NCBI RefSeq assembly: GCF_900167185.1
Contig: NZ_FUWM01000013.1
Location: 25,970 to 89,969, forward strand
DNA: 64,000 nucleotides
Source of the DNA: Selenihalanaerobacter shriftii
GTDB lineage: Bacteria; Bacillota; Halanaerobiia; Halobacteroidales; Acetohalobiaceae
Direction: 5' to 3'
Part shown: positions 16,989 through 25,110 of the stretch, in pieces
How positions within the stretch are numbered: the stretch's first letter is position 1
Layout: each line of letters opens with the position of its first letter
Notes under the pieces: model-generated
The model's database searches: none
Seen by the model: the letters and a program-made list of their open reading frames with translations, nothing else
Told to the model about the DNA's origin: nothing
Made by a program: the position numbers and the translations under genes

Positions 16989-19346
16989 TTAAATTACATC
17001 AATTACAACTTCAACAGGTATTGGACCTTGACCATCACCTACTACATCTAATATAACTTCTTCTGTTATAATTTCATCAATGAATTGCTCTCCTCCAATT
17101 ACATCAGTTACTACTGTCAACTCTACAGTCTCTGTCACCTTAACAAAAACTTCAAGAACTATTGTTTGGGTCAATTGGTCTCCAGTTTCATTTAATACAA
17201 ATGAGATATCATCAACTCGAGGATGAACCTGAATATTTAAGTCCATGTCAGGCTCTAACTCTATATTAGGATTGATTTCTGTAATATCTACTGTAACAGT
17301 AAATGGAATCTGTTCAGTTGTTGTTATTTCATCACCATTAGTTGCATAGGTAATTTCTTTAATAATAGTACCGTTTACAGTAACTTGATCATCTTCACCT
17401 GCAAAATCTAACTCAAATGTGACATCTTCAATTGTAGCTGCAATATCGATTATTTCAGTAGCAGCTGGAGTTAAATCAATGGTATTCTGTAATTCTGGAA
17501 ATGCTACCCCCTCTGCTAATACTTGTTGAGTAATAACTTCTATAGTCTCAGTTGTGACCATACCTGCAGCTTCTCCAGTACCTATTACATCTGTAACTAC
17601 TTCTAACTGTCTACTGGTTCCGGCAGTAACTGTTGCTTCTACAGTAACAGCTTGAAATAATGTGCAACCGTCGTCTCTTAACTGAAAGCTAATATTTTCA
17701 ACAACAGCATCTGCTTCTATATCATCAGTAGGGTCTACATCTGGGAATGGTACTATTACTTGAAAACCTACTTCTTCAGTTAAATTTCTAGTCATACTAC
17801 CATCAAAATACTGAACTTGTTTCTCTACTATACCTTCTACTAGAAATTCACCATCTATATTTGCAAAGTTTAAAGTTTCAGGAATTACTTCACCAGTAAC
17901 TGAATTTACTACCTCAGCATCTGGGCATAATTCAATCTCCTGTTCAACTAACACTTGTTCAGAAGCTGATTCACCAGTGATTTCTTTAATTAATACTCTA
18001 TCAACCTCCACTCCTGCGACAGGTGGTTGTGGTGGTGTTGGCGGTGACGGCGGTTGTACTATTATTTGTTTAGTACCTTCACTAATTACTTGCCTAGTTT
18101 TGATTAATGGTCCATCTCCATCGGTAGCCACACTAACTTGTTCTTCCTCAGTTACAGTAACTATTAATCTAACAACCACCTTTTCATGTACAGTTGTCTG
18201 ATCATCCATTAATTCTACTTGGGCAAGTTCTACTTCAGTTTCTACAGTAGCATCCATACCTGGTTGTGCTCCTGGAACATCTACAAAAGTGCTAAATGGT
18301 ACTTCTTCTGCTTGATGATGCTCTACCCCATCATCTAAACCTACAAAGAAGATCTGCTTATCAATCACCCCTTGTATGATTACTTTATCAGGAATTACAG
18401 TAATATCTAAATCTTGTAATACAGTATCTACTTGCGAAACCTTTAGAGCAGGTAGATTTAAAGTAACGTCTCTAACATCCATTGTCTGAGTTTCATTAGT
18501 ATTAATGATTCTATCTAGCTTTAATAAGAAACCTTCCGGCTCCGAAGCTACATTAATTTGTTGAGTTTCTGTAGCCTTAACAAAGAATTCTATTATTACA
18601 TCCTGAGATAGTATTGTTCCATCAGGACTTAAGCTTCGCTGAACATCTTCAATTGTTGGGTGAACCTGGACATTTGAATCCTCAGTCACTCCTGGGATAT
18701 CAACGAAAGTACTAAAATCTATATTTTCAGCTTGGTGATAATTAACATCATCTTGACCAACAAAGAATATCTGTTTATGAAGTGTTCCTTGAATAATTAC
18801 CTTATCTTGAATCACTTCAGTCTGTAAATCTCTAATTTCAGCAGCTACCTCTGTAATTTTTTGTGCTGGAATTTGAAGTTCAAAATCGTTGGAAACTATT
18901 TCTTGTGTTGTTCCCTCACCAATTACTGTTTCTAATACATATGGACCTAAGTTTCCTTCTTCTAACTGTATCTGAATGAAGTCTGTTATCTTTACAAAGA
19001 CTTCTAAAACAACTTTTTGATGCAGTTCTGTACCGTCTGCTGAAAGTTCAAAGCTAATGTGTTCAATCATAGTATGAATCTGTGCTTCCATTCCTGGCTC
19101 AGCCCCAGGTACATCTATAAAAGTACTGAAGTTTAAATCTTCTGCTCGATGATATACTACATCATCAACTCCTACAAAAAATATCTGTTTATGAATTACA
19201 CCTTGAATAATTATTTTATCTTCGATTACCTCATAGGTTACATCTCGTACTTCAGCATCAATATTTCTAATCTTTTGAGCTGGTACTGGTAAATCAATCT
19301 GTTGAACAGTAGCTCTTTTTACTTTATGGCTATTATCAATTGCCAT
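16989..19346 (-). CDS. Five-SPOCS-domain protein
   Basis: 785 aa, strongly acidic. SPOCS repeats are at about residues 8-125, 130-265, 270-405, 455-585 and 600-750. Repeats 1-3 share (V/L)PAxK(I/V)xx(I/V), VIIQGxxxKQIFFVGxDD, FSTFVD(V/I)PG and (V/F)FVK(I/V)T motifs; 4 and 5 are more divergent. A proline-rich linker (PSPPTPPQPP) separates repeats 3 and 4. No LysM, signal peptide or membrane segment. The ATG follows AAAGGAGGGAT. It is the largest SPOCS array of the island and could form an extended filament or scaffold in the coat; this is inferred from the beads-on-string layout. No exact sigma-K element was found upstream. Confidence 0.86.
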   Translation of the reverse strand: MAIDNSHKVKRATVQQIDLPVPAQKIRNIDAEVRDVTYEVIEDKIIIQGVIHKQIFFVGVDDVVYHRAEDLNFSTFIDVPGAEPGMEAQIHTMIEHISFELSADGTELHQKVVLEVFVKITDFIQIQLEEGNLGPYVLETVIGEGTTQEIVSNDFELQIPAQKITEVAAEIRDLQTEVIQDKVIIQGTLHKQIFFVGQDDVNYHQAENIDFSTFVDIPGVTEDSNVQVHPTIEDVQRSLSPDGTILSQDVIIEFFVKATETQQINVASEPEGFLLKLDRIINTNETQTMDVRDVTLNLPALKVSQVDTVLQDLDITVIPDKVIIQGVIDKQIFFVGLDDGVEHHQAEEVPFSTFVDVPGAQPGMDATVETEVELAQVELMDDQTTVHEKVVVRLIVTVTEEEQVSVATDGDGPLIKTRQVISEGTKQIIVQPPSPPTPPQPPVAGVEVDRVLIKEITGESASEQVLVEQEIELCPDAEVVNSVTGEVIPETLNFANIDGEFLVEGIVEKQVQYFDGSMTRNLTEEVGFQVIVPFPDVDPTDDIEADAVVENISFQLRDDGCTLFQAVTVEATVTAGTSRQLEVVTDVIGTGEAAGMVTTETIEVITQQVLAEGVAFPELQNTIDLTPAATEIIDIAATIEDVTFELDFAGEDDQVTVNGTIIKEITYATNGDEITTTEQIPFTVTVDITEINPNIELEPDMDLNIQVHPRVDDISFVLNETGDQLTQTIVLEVFVKVTETVELTVVTDVIGGEQFIDEIITEEVILDVVGDGQGPIPVEVVIDVI

Positions 19347-19448
19347 TAAAATCCCTCCTTTACTTATATTTTAAATTCATTTTATTCAATTTTAGATAGA
19401 ATGTATCTTTCATTCTCAGATGGGTAAATCTCGATTCTAGAGTTAAAT

Positions 19449-19474
19449 GCAGGTGCTAAATAAACAGCACCTGC
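19449..19474 (-). terminator. Hairpin after the 181-aa SPOCS gene
   Basis: GCAGGTGCT / AGCACCTGC stem with an eight-base loop, 38 bases downstream of the stop at 19512. The T tract is poor, so termination may be incomplete and could run into the 785-aa gene. Confidence 0.6.
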
Positions 19475-19511
19475 CACCTAAATTAATGATGGTTCTATTC
19501 TGATAGGTACT

Positions 19512-20057
19512 CTAACAATCTCTTCCTGAGAATCTGAATACACCGTCTCGTCCGTTAACAAAGACATCCATTTGCTCCCAACGAGACACTTTAACTAATA
19601 TCCTAGCTAAGGCTTTTACATGTACTGTGTCAAATAAACCATCACAATCCATATCCATTGGAGTAGCATCAGCATCTAATTCTAAAATATAATTCTGAAT
19701 ATCTAAAGTAGTATCTTCAGCATCCTGTACAGGTACTCTTACTTGACCATTAATCTTAATACCAGGTACTATACCTCCAATTTCTACCTCCTCTTCAAAT
19801 GGAAGTGCAACAGTTGCATGATACATTACTCCATCTGAACCTTTAAAGATTATATTAACAATAAGATCTCCCTGCTTAACTACCTTATTTCTGAAGATAT
19901 GCTCAGTAACATTATCTACTTCTAATAGAACATCAGCTATTGCTACAGCTTCAACATTCCCTGGAGTTACTGCTGTAAGATCTACTCTAGCTCCTTCTAC
20001 TATCTGCATTATCTCTTCTCCAATTACTCGTAAATTCTTTAAGTGACTTGTATACAT
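19512..20057 (-). CDS. Single-SPOCS-domain protein
   Basis: 181 aa with one SPOCS unit over about residues 15-160: NKVVKQGDLIVNIIFKGSDG is the central strand pair, VALPFEEEVEIGGIVPG the PF/PG element, and ARILVKVSRWEQMDV the closing strand. The C-terminus is short and ends with Cys. It is the minimal building block of the island. The ATG follows AGAAGGAGGGAT. A sigma-K-type promoter about 110 bases upstream implies a leader that also contains a GGAAGGAGGAG sequence. The next gene downstream is the 785-aa five-repeat protein, which may be partly co-transcribed. Confidence 0.78.
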   Translation of the reverse strand: MYTSHLKNLRVIGEEIMQIVEGARVDLTAVTPGNVEAVAIADVLLEVDNVTEHIFRNKVVKQGDLIVNIIFKGSDGVMYHATVALPFEEEVEIGGIVPGIKINGQVRVPVQDAEDTTLDIQNYILELDADATPMDMDCDGLFDTVHVKALARILVKVSRWEQMDVFVNGRDGVFRFSGRDC

Positions 20058-20169
20058 AAAAATCCCTCCTTCTATTTTTTATGATCCTTTTAACCTAAGT
20101 TAGCTAACTTCATTACCATACTAAACAACTTAGACCTACTTCTCCTCCTTCCTATCCAGTAATTTATTA

Positions 20170-20196
20170 TATTATATGAAAGATAGTTAAAAGTGT
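20170..20196 (-). promoter_or_regulatory. Sigma-K-type promoter of the 181-aa SPOCS gene
   Basis: Minus strand: AC (20196-20195), 16 bases, CATATAATA (20178-20170), an exact AC-N16-CATAnnnTA match. The -10 is identical to that of the L,D-transpeptidase promoter. Confidence 0.65.
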
Positions 20197-20203
20197 GTGT
20201 GTA

Positions 20204-20308
20204 CTACTTCTTAAATTTGATTATTCTTTTAATCTCTTTAGGAGCTAAGCTATTCTTCTTTCCATCAGATTTACTCTTCTTGTTATTGTTATTTCTCTTC
20301 TCAGCCAT
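20204..20308 (-). CDS. Small basic peptide (34 aa), unknown
   Basis: An ATG at 20308 with AAGGGGGG seven bases upstream opens a 34-codon frame. It is rich in Lys, Asn and Arg: it begins MAEKRNNNNKKSKSDGKKN and continues SLAPKEIKRIIKFKK. The composition (poly-Asn/Lys start, amphipathic end) resembles small spore-associated or nucleic-acid-binding peptides, but no family is recognised. It lies between the LysM gene and the promoter of the 181-aa SPOCS gene. The evidence is the ribosome binding site and the coherent low-complexity basic composition; it could still be chance. Confidence 0.45.
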   Translation of the reverse strand: MAEKRNNNNKKSKSDGKKNSLAPKEIKRIIKFKK

Positions 20309-20412
20309 TATTAGCCCCCCTTATATCCATTCTACTATTTTATAATATTCAGATTATAAAATTATGTGATTTTAATTTAATAATTCTTATCTCTGCACTA
20401 TACTTAAAATAA

Positions 20413-20443
20413 AAAGGTATGCAGGAATTATCCTACATACCTT
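20413..20443 (-). terminator. Hairpin terminator after the double-LysM gene
   Basis: AAGGTATGTAGGA / TCCTGCATACCTT stem on the minus strand followed by TTTTATTTTAAG, 21 bases after the stop at 20465. Confidence 0.78.
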
Positions 20444-20464
20444 TGAAGGAAGATACAATTTTAA

Positions 20465-21355
20465 CTAAAAACTAATTCTGATTCTATCAGTATCTAAAAC
20501 CAACCCATCAGTTGCAAACTCTAATTCATAATTTCCTGTTTCATCAAACTGATCTTTTGGTACTGTAATTAAATGATAGCCTCTTCTTTTACGCTCTACT
20601 TCTACTCTAATACTCATATCGTCAAGGGTTAATTCTTCAATATCATATTCAATTCCTCCAATAACTATATTCTCTGTAAAATCAACATCTGGTACTGGAA
20701 TATCGAATTGGGCTAATCTTCTCCTTAATTGTGTTCTAGTAGTTGCTCCAAAGAATCTATCTTCAATTGAACCTCTATAGTTAACTGTATTATTTCTATC
20801 AATAGTTTCAAAGTCTAATTCTCCAGCTCCTGGCCCTGGACAAGGAACAATTAATATTCTACCTGGGAATATTAAATCTGGATTTCTGATACTATTAAAG
20901 AATACTAGATCATTGACAGTTGTGTTAAATCTTTGAGCTATTTCAAATAAGGTATCTCCTGATTCCACTGTATATTCAAAGAAACAATCTGGTGGTGGTG
21001 GTAGAAGAATTGGTAAATTAATTACCAAACCTGCTTGAATTTCATCTGGATCTTCGATATCTGGATTTAGCCTTAATAGAGTAGCCACAGTTGTATTATA
21101 CTCTTGAGCAAGTATAAATAACGTTTCTCCTGATTGCACAACATGTTGAGCCAACCTAACATCTGGAACTGGAGGTTCTTCCAGTTCTTCTATTAATTCA
21201 TTTAATCTATCAATCTGATTCATCTGACATTCTATTAATTGATCAATCATATCATTTAAATCAGGATCTGTAACTTGAGAATCTAATTCTCTGTATAAAG
21301 ATAGAAGTCTTCTTTCTCGGCTGAGAATTTCTCTAGCTGTTGATAATCCATCCAC
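20465..21355 (-). CDS. Double-LysM spore-envelope protein
   Basis: About 296 aa. An N-terminal helical segment (REILSRERRLLSLYREL onward, about 60 aa, acidic coiled coil) is followed by two LysM domains: HVVQSGETLFILAQEYNT (about 70-115) and YTVESGDTLFEIAQRFNT (about 124-170). A C-terminal region of about 115 aa is not recognised and is predicted to be beta-rich. LysM binds peptidoglycan, so attachment to the spore cortex is likely, as for SafA-type coat proteins. The preferred start is GTG at 21355, eight bases after AAAGGAGG; an ATG at 21376 precedes that site and is unlikely. A sigma-K-like promoter lies 35-60 bases upstream and a terminator follows. Confidence 0.82.
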   Translation of the reverse strand: MDGLSTAREILSRERRLLSLYRELDSQVTDPDLNDMIDQLIECQMNQIDRLNELIEELEEPPVPDVRLAQHVVQSGETLFILAQEYNTTVATLLRLNPDIEDPDEIQAGLVINLPILLPPPPDCFFEYTVESGDTLFEIAQRFNTTVNDLVFFNSIRNPDLIFPGRILIVPCPGPGAGELDFETIDRNNTVNYRGSIEDRFFGATTRTQLRRRLAQFDIPVPDVDFTENIVIGGIEYDIEELTLDDMSIRVEVERKRRGYHLITVPKDQFDETGNYELEFATDGLVLDTDRIRISF

Positions 21356-21388
21356 TACTTTAACCTCCTTTATCATGTTTTATGATAT

Positions 21389-21415
21389 ATGTATATGTAT
21401 AAGTTTTTATTTCGT
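21389..21415 (-). promoter_or_regulatory. Probable sigma-K-type promoter of the double-LysM gene
   Basis: Minus strand: AC (21415-21414), 16 bases, CATATACAT (21397-21389). The CATA core and spacing are right; the last two bases differ from TA, so it is weaker than the other five sites. Confidence 0.45.
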
Positions 21416-21450
21416 TCTTCATATATTAAAATCTATAAACAACAAAAAGA

Positions 21451-21466
21451 GACGGCAAATGCCGTC
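21451..21466 (-). terminator. Hairpin terminator after the three-PG-binding CAP gene
   Basis: GACGGCA / TGCCGTC stem with a tiny loop, followed on the minus strand by TCTTTTTGTTG. It begins 26 bases after the stop at 21492. Confidence 0.75.
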
Positions 21467-21491
21467 CCTTTATTCTAAATCTTAAATTAAA

Positions 21492-22964
21492 TTAAAACTC
21501 ATCCATAAATAGTTGGGTAAACATCTTTCCATAAGGACCTCCATCAACAATTCCAATTCCTACCTCAGTATATCCAGACTTCAAGATATTACGACGATGT
21601 CCATCACTATTCATTAATGCTTTATGAGCTTTCGTCACTGATGAATTTCCTGCTAAATTCTCACCCGCTGTTCTATAATTAATTCCGGCTGATTTAAGCA
21701 TAGCAAATGGAGAACCGTAAGTTGGAGATTTATGACCAAAATAATTATTTTGAATCATATCTCTACTTTTTTTACGAGCTAATTTTACTAATCTCATATC
21801 AAACTTTAAAGGATCTAATCCTCGCTTAGCTCGCTCTTCATTAACTAAATTTAACATCTGTCTTTCCTCAGCAGTTACCTGACTTACTTCAGGTGTTGTT
21901 GGTTGTGGAGTAGGCTCTGGTGTTGTTCCACCTACATTAGAATCTTGATCATTATTAGGTGTGTCATTACTTGGTACATCTAGACGACCAGACTTAGACT
22001 TTAATAGATTCCAAGTAGCTTCATCTACATCTCCTGTTGCTCTTAAGTCATTATCTCTTTGGAATTCTTTAACTGCTCGCTTAGTCATATAAGCAAAGTA
22101 ACCTTCAATTGAACCCGGGTCATAACCTAATTTCTCTAATCTTGCTTGTAGCTCATCTACTTTATCTCCTCTATCTCTATACTCTACGATAATCTTTGTG
22201 CTGCTTCCTGTTTCATTCCCTGTATTACTATCTTGATTTGAATTATCAGTTTGATCTGTATTATTGTTATCATTAGAATTATCATTTGTCGGTGGCTGTT
22301 CTGGAGTAGAATCATTATCAGAACCATTACTTGGTGTGTCTACTTGACCAGACTTAGATTTTAATAGATTCCAAGTAACTTCATCTACATCTCCTGTTGC
22401 ACTTAAGTCATTATCTCTTTGAAATTCTTTAACTGCTCTCTTAGTCATATAAGCAAAGTAGCCTTTAATTGAACCTGGATCATAACCTAATTTCTCTAAT
22501 CTTGCTTGTAGTTTGTCTACTTTATCTCCTCTATCTCTATATTCTACGATAATCTTTGTACTATCTCCAGCTTCATTTCCTAGATTATCATCTTGGTTTG
22601 AATTATCATTCTGATCTGTACTATTATCATTGTTATTGTTAGAATTATCACTTGGAGGTGTCTGCTTTGAACTATCTCCAACTAATAAATCCCATGTCTG
22701 TTGGTCTACTTCACCAGTTGCTCTTAAATCATTATTTTCTTGAAAAGCTCTTACAGCCTTTTTAGTAAGATAACCAAAGTAACTATTTACTGGTCCTGGA
22801 TTATATCCTTCATCTTTTAAAGTTTGTTGTAAAGTTGTTACCTTCTCTCCATGCATCCTGTACTCAAGAATTGTAGCAGCTTCTGCTTGTACTAAAGGTA
22901 CAGATGTCACCAATAAAGCCAATACTAAAATTGTAGCTAATTTAGTAGTAAATTTCCTCGACAT
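21492..22964 (-). CDS. Secreted CAP-domain protein with three peptidoglycan-binding repeats
   Basis: 490 aa. Signal peptide at residues 1-28 (TILVLALLVTSVPLVQAEA). Three PG_binding_1 domains follow at about 36-92, 142-202 and 258-318 (each YR(M/D)(H/R)G(E/D)KV...LQ...LGYDPG...YFxYxTK(K/R)AV(K/R)xFQ), separated by Asn/Asp/Ser/Thr linkers. A C-terminal CAP/SCP domain (about 370-490) has SPTYGSPFAMLKSAGI, AGENLAG and MNSDGHRRNIL, as in YkwD-type proteins. Repeats 2 and 3 with their linkers are nearly identical at DNA level with an offset of 360 bp, a recent tandem duplication. It is expected at the cell wall or spore cortex; the activity of bacterial CAP domains is not established. The smaller CAP gene upstream is a paralogue. 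Confidence 0.9.
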   Translation of the reverse strand: MSRKFTTKLATILVLALLVTSVPLVQAEAATILEYRMHGEKVTTLQQTLKDEGYNPGPVNSYFGYLTKKAVRAFQENNDLRATGEVDQQTWDLLVGDSSKQTPPSDNSNNNNDNSTDQNDNSNQDDNLGNEAGDSTKIIVEYRDRGDKVDKLQARLEKLGYDPGSIKGYFAYMTKRAVKEFQRDNDLSATGDVDEVTWNLLKSKSGQVDTPSNGSDNDSTPEQPPTNDNSNDNNNTDQTDNSNQDSNTGNETGSSTKIIVEYRDRGDKVDELQARLEKLGYDPGSIEGYFAYMTKRAVKEFQRDNDLRATGDVDEATWNLLKSKSGRLDVPSNDTPNNDQDSNVGGTTPEPTPQPTTPEVSQVTAEERQMLNLVNEERAKRGLDPLKFDMRLVKLARKKSRDMIQNNYFGHKSPTYGSPFAMLKSAGINYRTAGENLAGNSSVTKAHKALMNSDGHRRNILKSGYTEVGIGIVDGGPYGKMFTQLFMDEF

Positions 22965-23020
22965 AAATAATCCCCTTTCTGAATTTAATTAGATTATATA
23001 ATATTCCAATAAGTCCTTGA

Positions 23021-23803
23021 CTAATTTACGTCTATAAATTCTTGAGAAAACATTATTCCATAAGGTCCTCCATCAATAATTCCGATTCCAACATGGGTAA
23101 AACGAGGACGTAAAATATTCTCTCTATGCCCTTCACTATTCATTAATGCTTGATGGGCTTGTTCTACTGTTGATGCTCCAGCAATATTCTCTCCAGCAAA
23201 AGTATAATTAATATTAAGTGCTTGCATCATATCAAATGGAGAGCCATACGTTGGAGATTGATGGGCAAAATAATTATTCTCTATCATATCTTGACTCTTA
23301 GCTCTAGCCACCTTTACTAATTCCAAATCAGCTTGTAAAGGTTGTAACCCTCGTTTAGTTCTTTCTTGATTTAACAGATTCAACATCTTCTGTTCAGCAA
23401 CTGTTAAACCATTCACTTGCATCTCTGTCCAATCAGTATTAGATCCATCAGTAGTCGGCGGTTCCTCCTCAACAATATCTACTGAATCATTATTAGTAGG
23501 CTGGGGCGTCTTAGTTGTTGGCTGAGGCTCTTGTTGCGTAGGTGAATCTTGATCATTCAAATTAGTATTATCATTAGATCCTGTTGATGGAACTGGACTA
23601 GAGTCATCATCGTCATCAATCAACTTATTTAAAAGGAATAACATACCTAATCCTTTTAAAATTGAATAAACTCCATCATTATTTAATTGTAGACTATCTA
23701 AACCAGCAAAAGCATAAGCATTGCTTGTCCAAAATATCCCAACAAAACTTGGTACCAATAGGAAGATAATTAATAATGCAGCTATAAATCTTCTTCCTTT
23801 CAT
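23021..23803 (-). CDS. Secreted CAP (SCP/YkwD) domain protein
   Basis: 260 aa. An N-terminal signal or anchor segment lies at about residues 5-31 (FIAALLIIFLLVPSFVGIFW), followed by a low-complexity Asp/Pro/Thr linker and a C-terminal CAP domain (about 135-260: SPTYGSPFDMMQALNI, AGENIAGAS, MNSEGHRENILRP, GIGIIDGGPYG). It has no peptidoglycan-binding repeats. It lies 56 bp upstream of the larger CAP gene in the same direction and may form an operon with it. Its upstream region also holds the DnaA-box cluster shared with the divergent triple-XRE regulator. Confidence 0.88.
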   Translation of the reverse strand: MKGRRFIAALLIIFLLVPSFVGIFWTSNAYAFAGLDSLQLNNDGVYSILKGLGMLFLLNKLIDDDDDSSPVPSTGSNDNTNLNDQDSPTQQEPQPTTKTPQPTNNDSVDIVEEEPPTTDGSNTDWTEMQVNGLTVAEQKMLNLLNQERTKRGLQPLQADLELVKVARAKSQDMIENNYFAHQSPTYGSPFDMMQALNINYTFAGENIAGASTVEQAHQALMNSEGHRENILRPRFTHVGIGIIDGGPYGIMFSQEFIDVN

Positions 23804-23941
23804 AATTAATTCTCACACCTTCTTTATAAAATTTGTATTGCCTCTCCCTTACATAAGTTAGTTCCAATTATAGCATAGATATTTTTGAATGTTGAATGTA
23901 AGTTCTAGCAAATCCACAACATTGTGGTTTATTCCACAATG

Positions 23942-24026
23942 TTATCCACAGATACTTACACATATAGAGGGTTATTCACATGGTTATCCACATTGTCCAC
24001 AGGTTTTCCAGAGGATTTGTGGATAA
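23942..24026. promoter_or_regulatory. Cluster of DnaA boxes between the CAP and triple-XRE genes
   Basis: Exact TTATNCACA boxes lie at 23942-23950, 23972-23980 and 23984-23992 (plus) and 24018-24026 (minus). TTGTCCACA at 23993-24001 has one mismatch, and weaker copies flank the cluster at 23910-23918 and 24004-24012. Five boxes within 85 bp is far above chance in this AT-rich DNA. The surrounding 395-bp divergent intergenic region contains no gene; an AT-rich tract follows at 24060-24110. Likely a DnaA-binding regulatory or titration site. Confidence 0.75.
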
Positions 24027-24198
24027 GTTGAGCATTTTCTACATCTCCTTACTAAATGTAATCTCTACATTTAATTATAAAATTTAACACTCATTATTTA
24101 AGAGACCTATAGTACATGATTTGACAGATGTAGGAAGTCATGCTACCATATATAATATATAGTGGATAAATATAAACTTTAAGGAGTTGCATACATAA

Positions 24199-24975
24199 AT
24201 GACTTTAGGTAAAAGAATTAGAGACTTTCGTAAAGAACGAGGTCTAACATTAAAAGAGTTATCTAAACAGATAGGTATCTCCTACTCATTCTTAAGTGCT
24301 ATTGAACGTAATATTAAAAAACCTTCTTTAACTACTATAAAACAAGTTGCTGATACTTTAAATATACCTATTACTTATCTATTTAGTGATGAATCCGAAG
24401 GACAAAGAGTAGGTGATAAGCTTAAATTAATTAGAGAAGGTCGTGGTCTTTCACTGGCAGAAATGGCTAGTTTAACTGATATTGACAAAGAAGAATTAAT
24501 TAAAATTGAAGATAATGAAGCACAACCAGATTTAGACACCATGGAAGTCCTAGCTAATGCTCTTGATGTAACTGTTAGATATTTTTTAGGCAAAAGTACT
24601 GACCAATTACAAGTAGGAAAACGAATCAAAAAAGTACGTGAAACTCGAGGAATGACAGTTACCGCATTAGCTGAAAAATCTAATCTTTCTTCAGGATTGA
24701 TTAGTCAAATAGAAAATCAGCAAACTTTACCTTCAGTAGAATCTCTAGAAAACATAGCTGAAACTTTAGGAACTTCAATCTGTTACTTTCTATTAGAACA
24801 AGAAGATATAGAAGATTTATTATCTTCTTTATCACCAGAAGTAAGACAGATGCTAGGTGATCCTCGCATTCAAAGTGTTCTAAGGGCTGTACGTGATTTT
24901 AATAAAGGTGAACTAAAATACATCTTAAATCATATTCAATTCTTTAGAAGAAATCGAGATATGCTATTAGAATAG
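24199..24975 (+). CDS. Regulator with three tandem XRE/Cro-type HTH domains
   Basis: 258 aa. Three complete HTH_3 domains stand head to tail: about 2-62 (LGKRIRDFRKERGLTLKELS), 69-130 (VGDKLKLIREGRGLSLAEMA) and 138-198 (VGKRIKKVRETRGMTVTALA). Each is followed by the (I/V)xYF/LF end typical of SinR/cupin-class regulators, and a 60-aa helical C-terminus (LSSLSPEVRQMLGDPRIQSV onward) closes the protein. No ligand domain is present. Three XRE domains suggest binding to a long or repeated operator. Transcription is monocistronic with a terminator after the stop. The upstream region carries a dense DnaA-box cluster, so expression may respond to DnaA; target genes are unknown, and the divergent CAP genes are the nearest candidates. 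Confidence 0.88.
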   Translation: MTLGKRIRDFRKERGLTLKELSKQIGISYSFLSAIERNIKKPSLTTIKQVADTLNIPITYLFSDESEGQRVGDKLKLIREGRGLSLAEMASLTDIDKEELIKIEDNEAQPDLDTMEVLANALDVTVRYFLGKSTDQLQVGKRIKKVRETRGMTVTALAEKSNLSSGLISQIENQQTLPSVESLENIAETLGTSICYFLLEQEDIEDLLSSLSPEVRQMLGDPRIQSVLRAVRDFNKGELKYILNHIQFFRRNRDMLLE

Positions 24976-24982
24976 AGCAAAT

Positions 24983-25011
24983 GGATCAATATCTAATTGA
25001 TATTGGTTCTT
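24983..25011 (+). terminator. Hairpin terminator after the triple-XRE gene
   Basis: GGATCAATATC / GATATTGGTTC stem with a short loop followed by TTTTTT, eight bases after the stop codon. Confidence 0.75.
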
Positions 25012-25110
25012 TTTTACCCTGCTTTTTTAACAATAGTACAAAATAATTTCACTAAAAAGAAGGAATAAACATATTATTCTTGAAATATCAATATATAACT
25101 ATTAATTCAT

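Noticed and set aside
17977..18201. Plus-strand ORF of 74 codons with Gly/Thr/Ser composition
   Set aside because: It is the antisense of the proline-rich linker and SPOCS repeats in the 785-aa gene; the composition is a reflection of that gene.
13949..21355. Hidden gvpA or other gas vesicle genes near the GvpF/L gene
   Set aside because: No short frame with the GvpA pattern was found in the intergenic regions; the 71-aa membrane protein does not resemble GvpA.
8235..22964. CRISPR array or mobile-element repeats in the repetitive region
   Set aside because: The repetition is protein-domain repetition in coding frames (SPOCS, PG-binding), without spacers, terminal inverted repeats or transposase genes.
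24121..24156. Sigma-A promoter TTGACA...TATAAT before the triple-XRE gene
   Set aside because: The two boxes are 24 bases apart, too far for a normal sigma-A promoter.
23804..24198. Chromosomal replication origin
   Set aside because: The DnaA-box cluster is dense, but dnaA and dnaN are not adjacent, the gene strand bias does not switch here, and the guaB-to-purR synteny places the origin to the right of the window.
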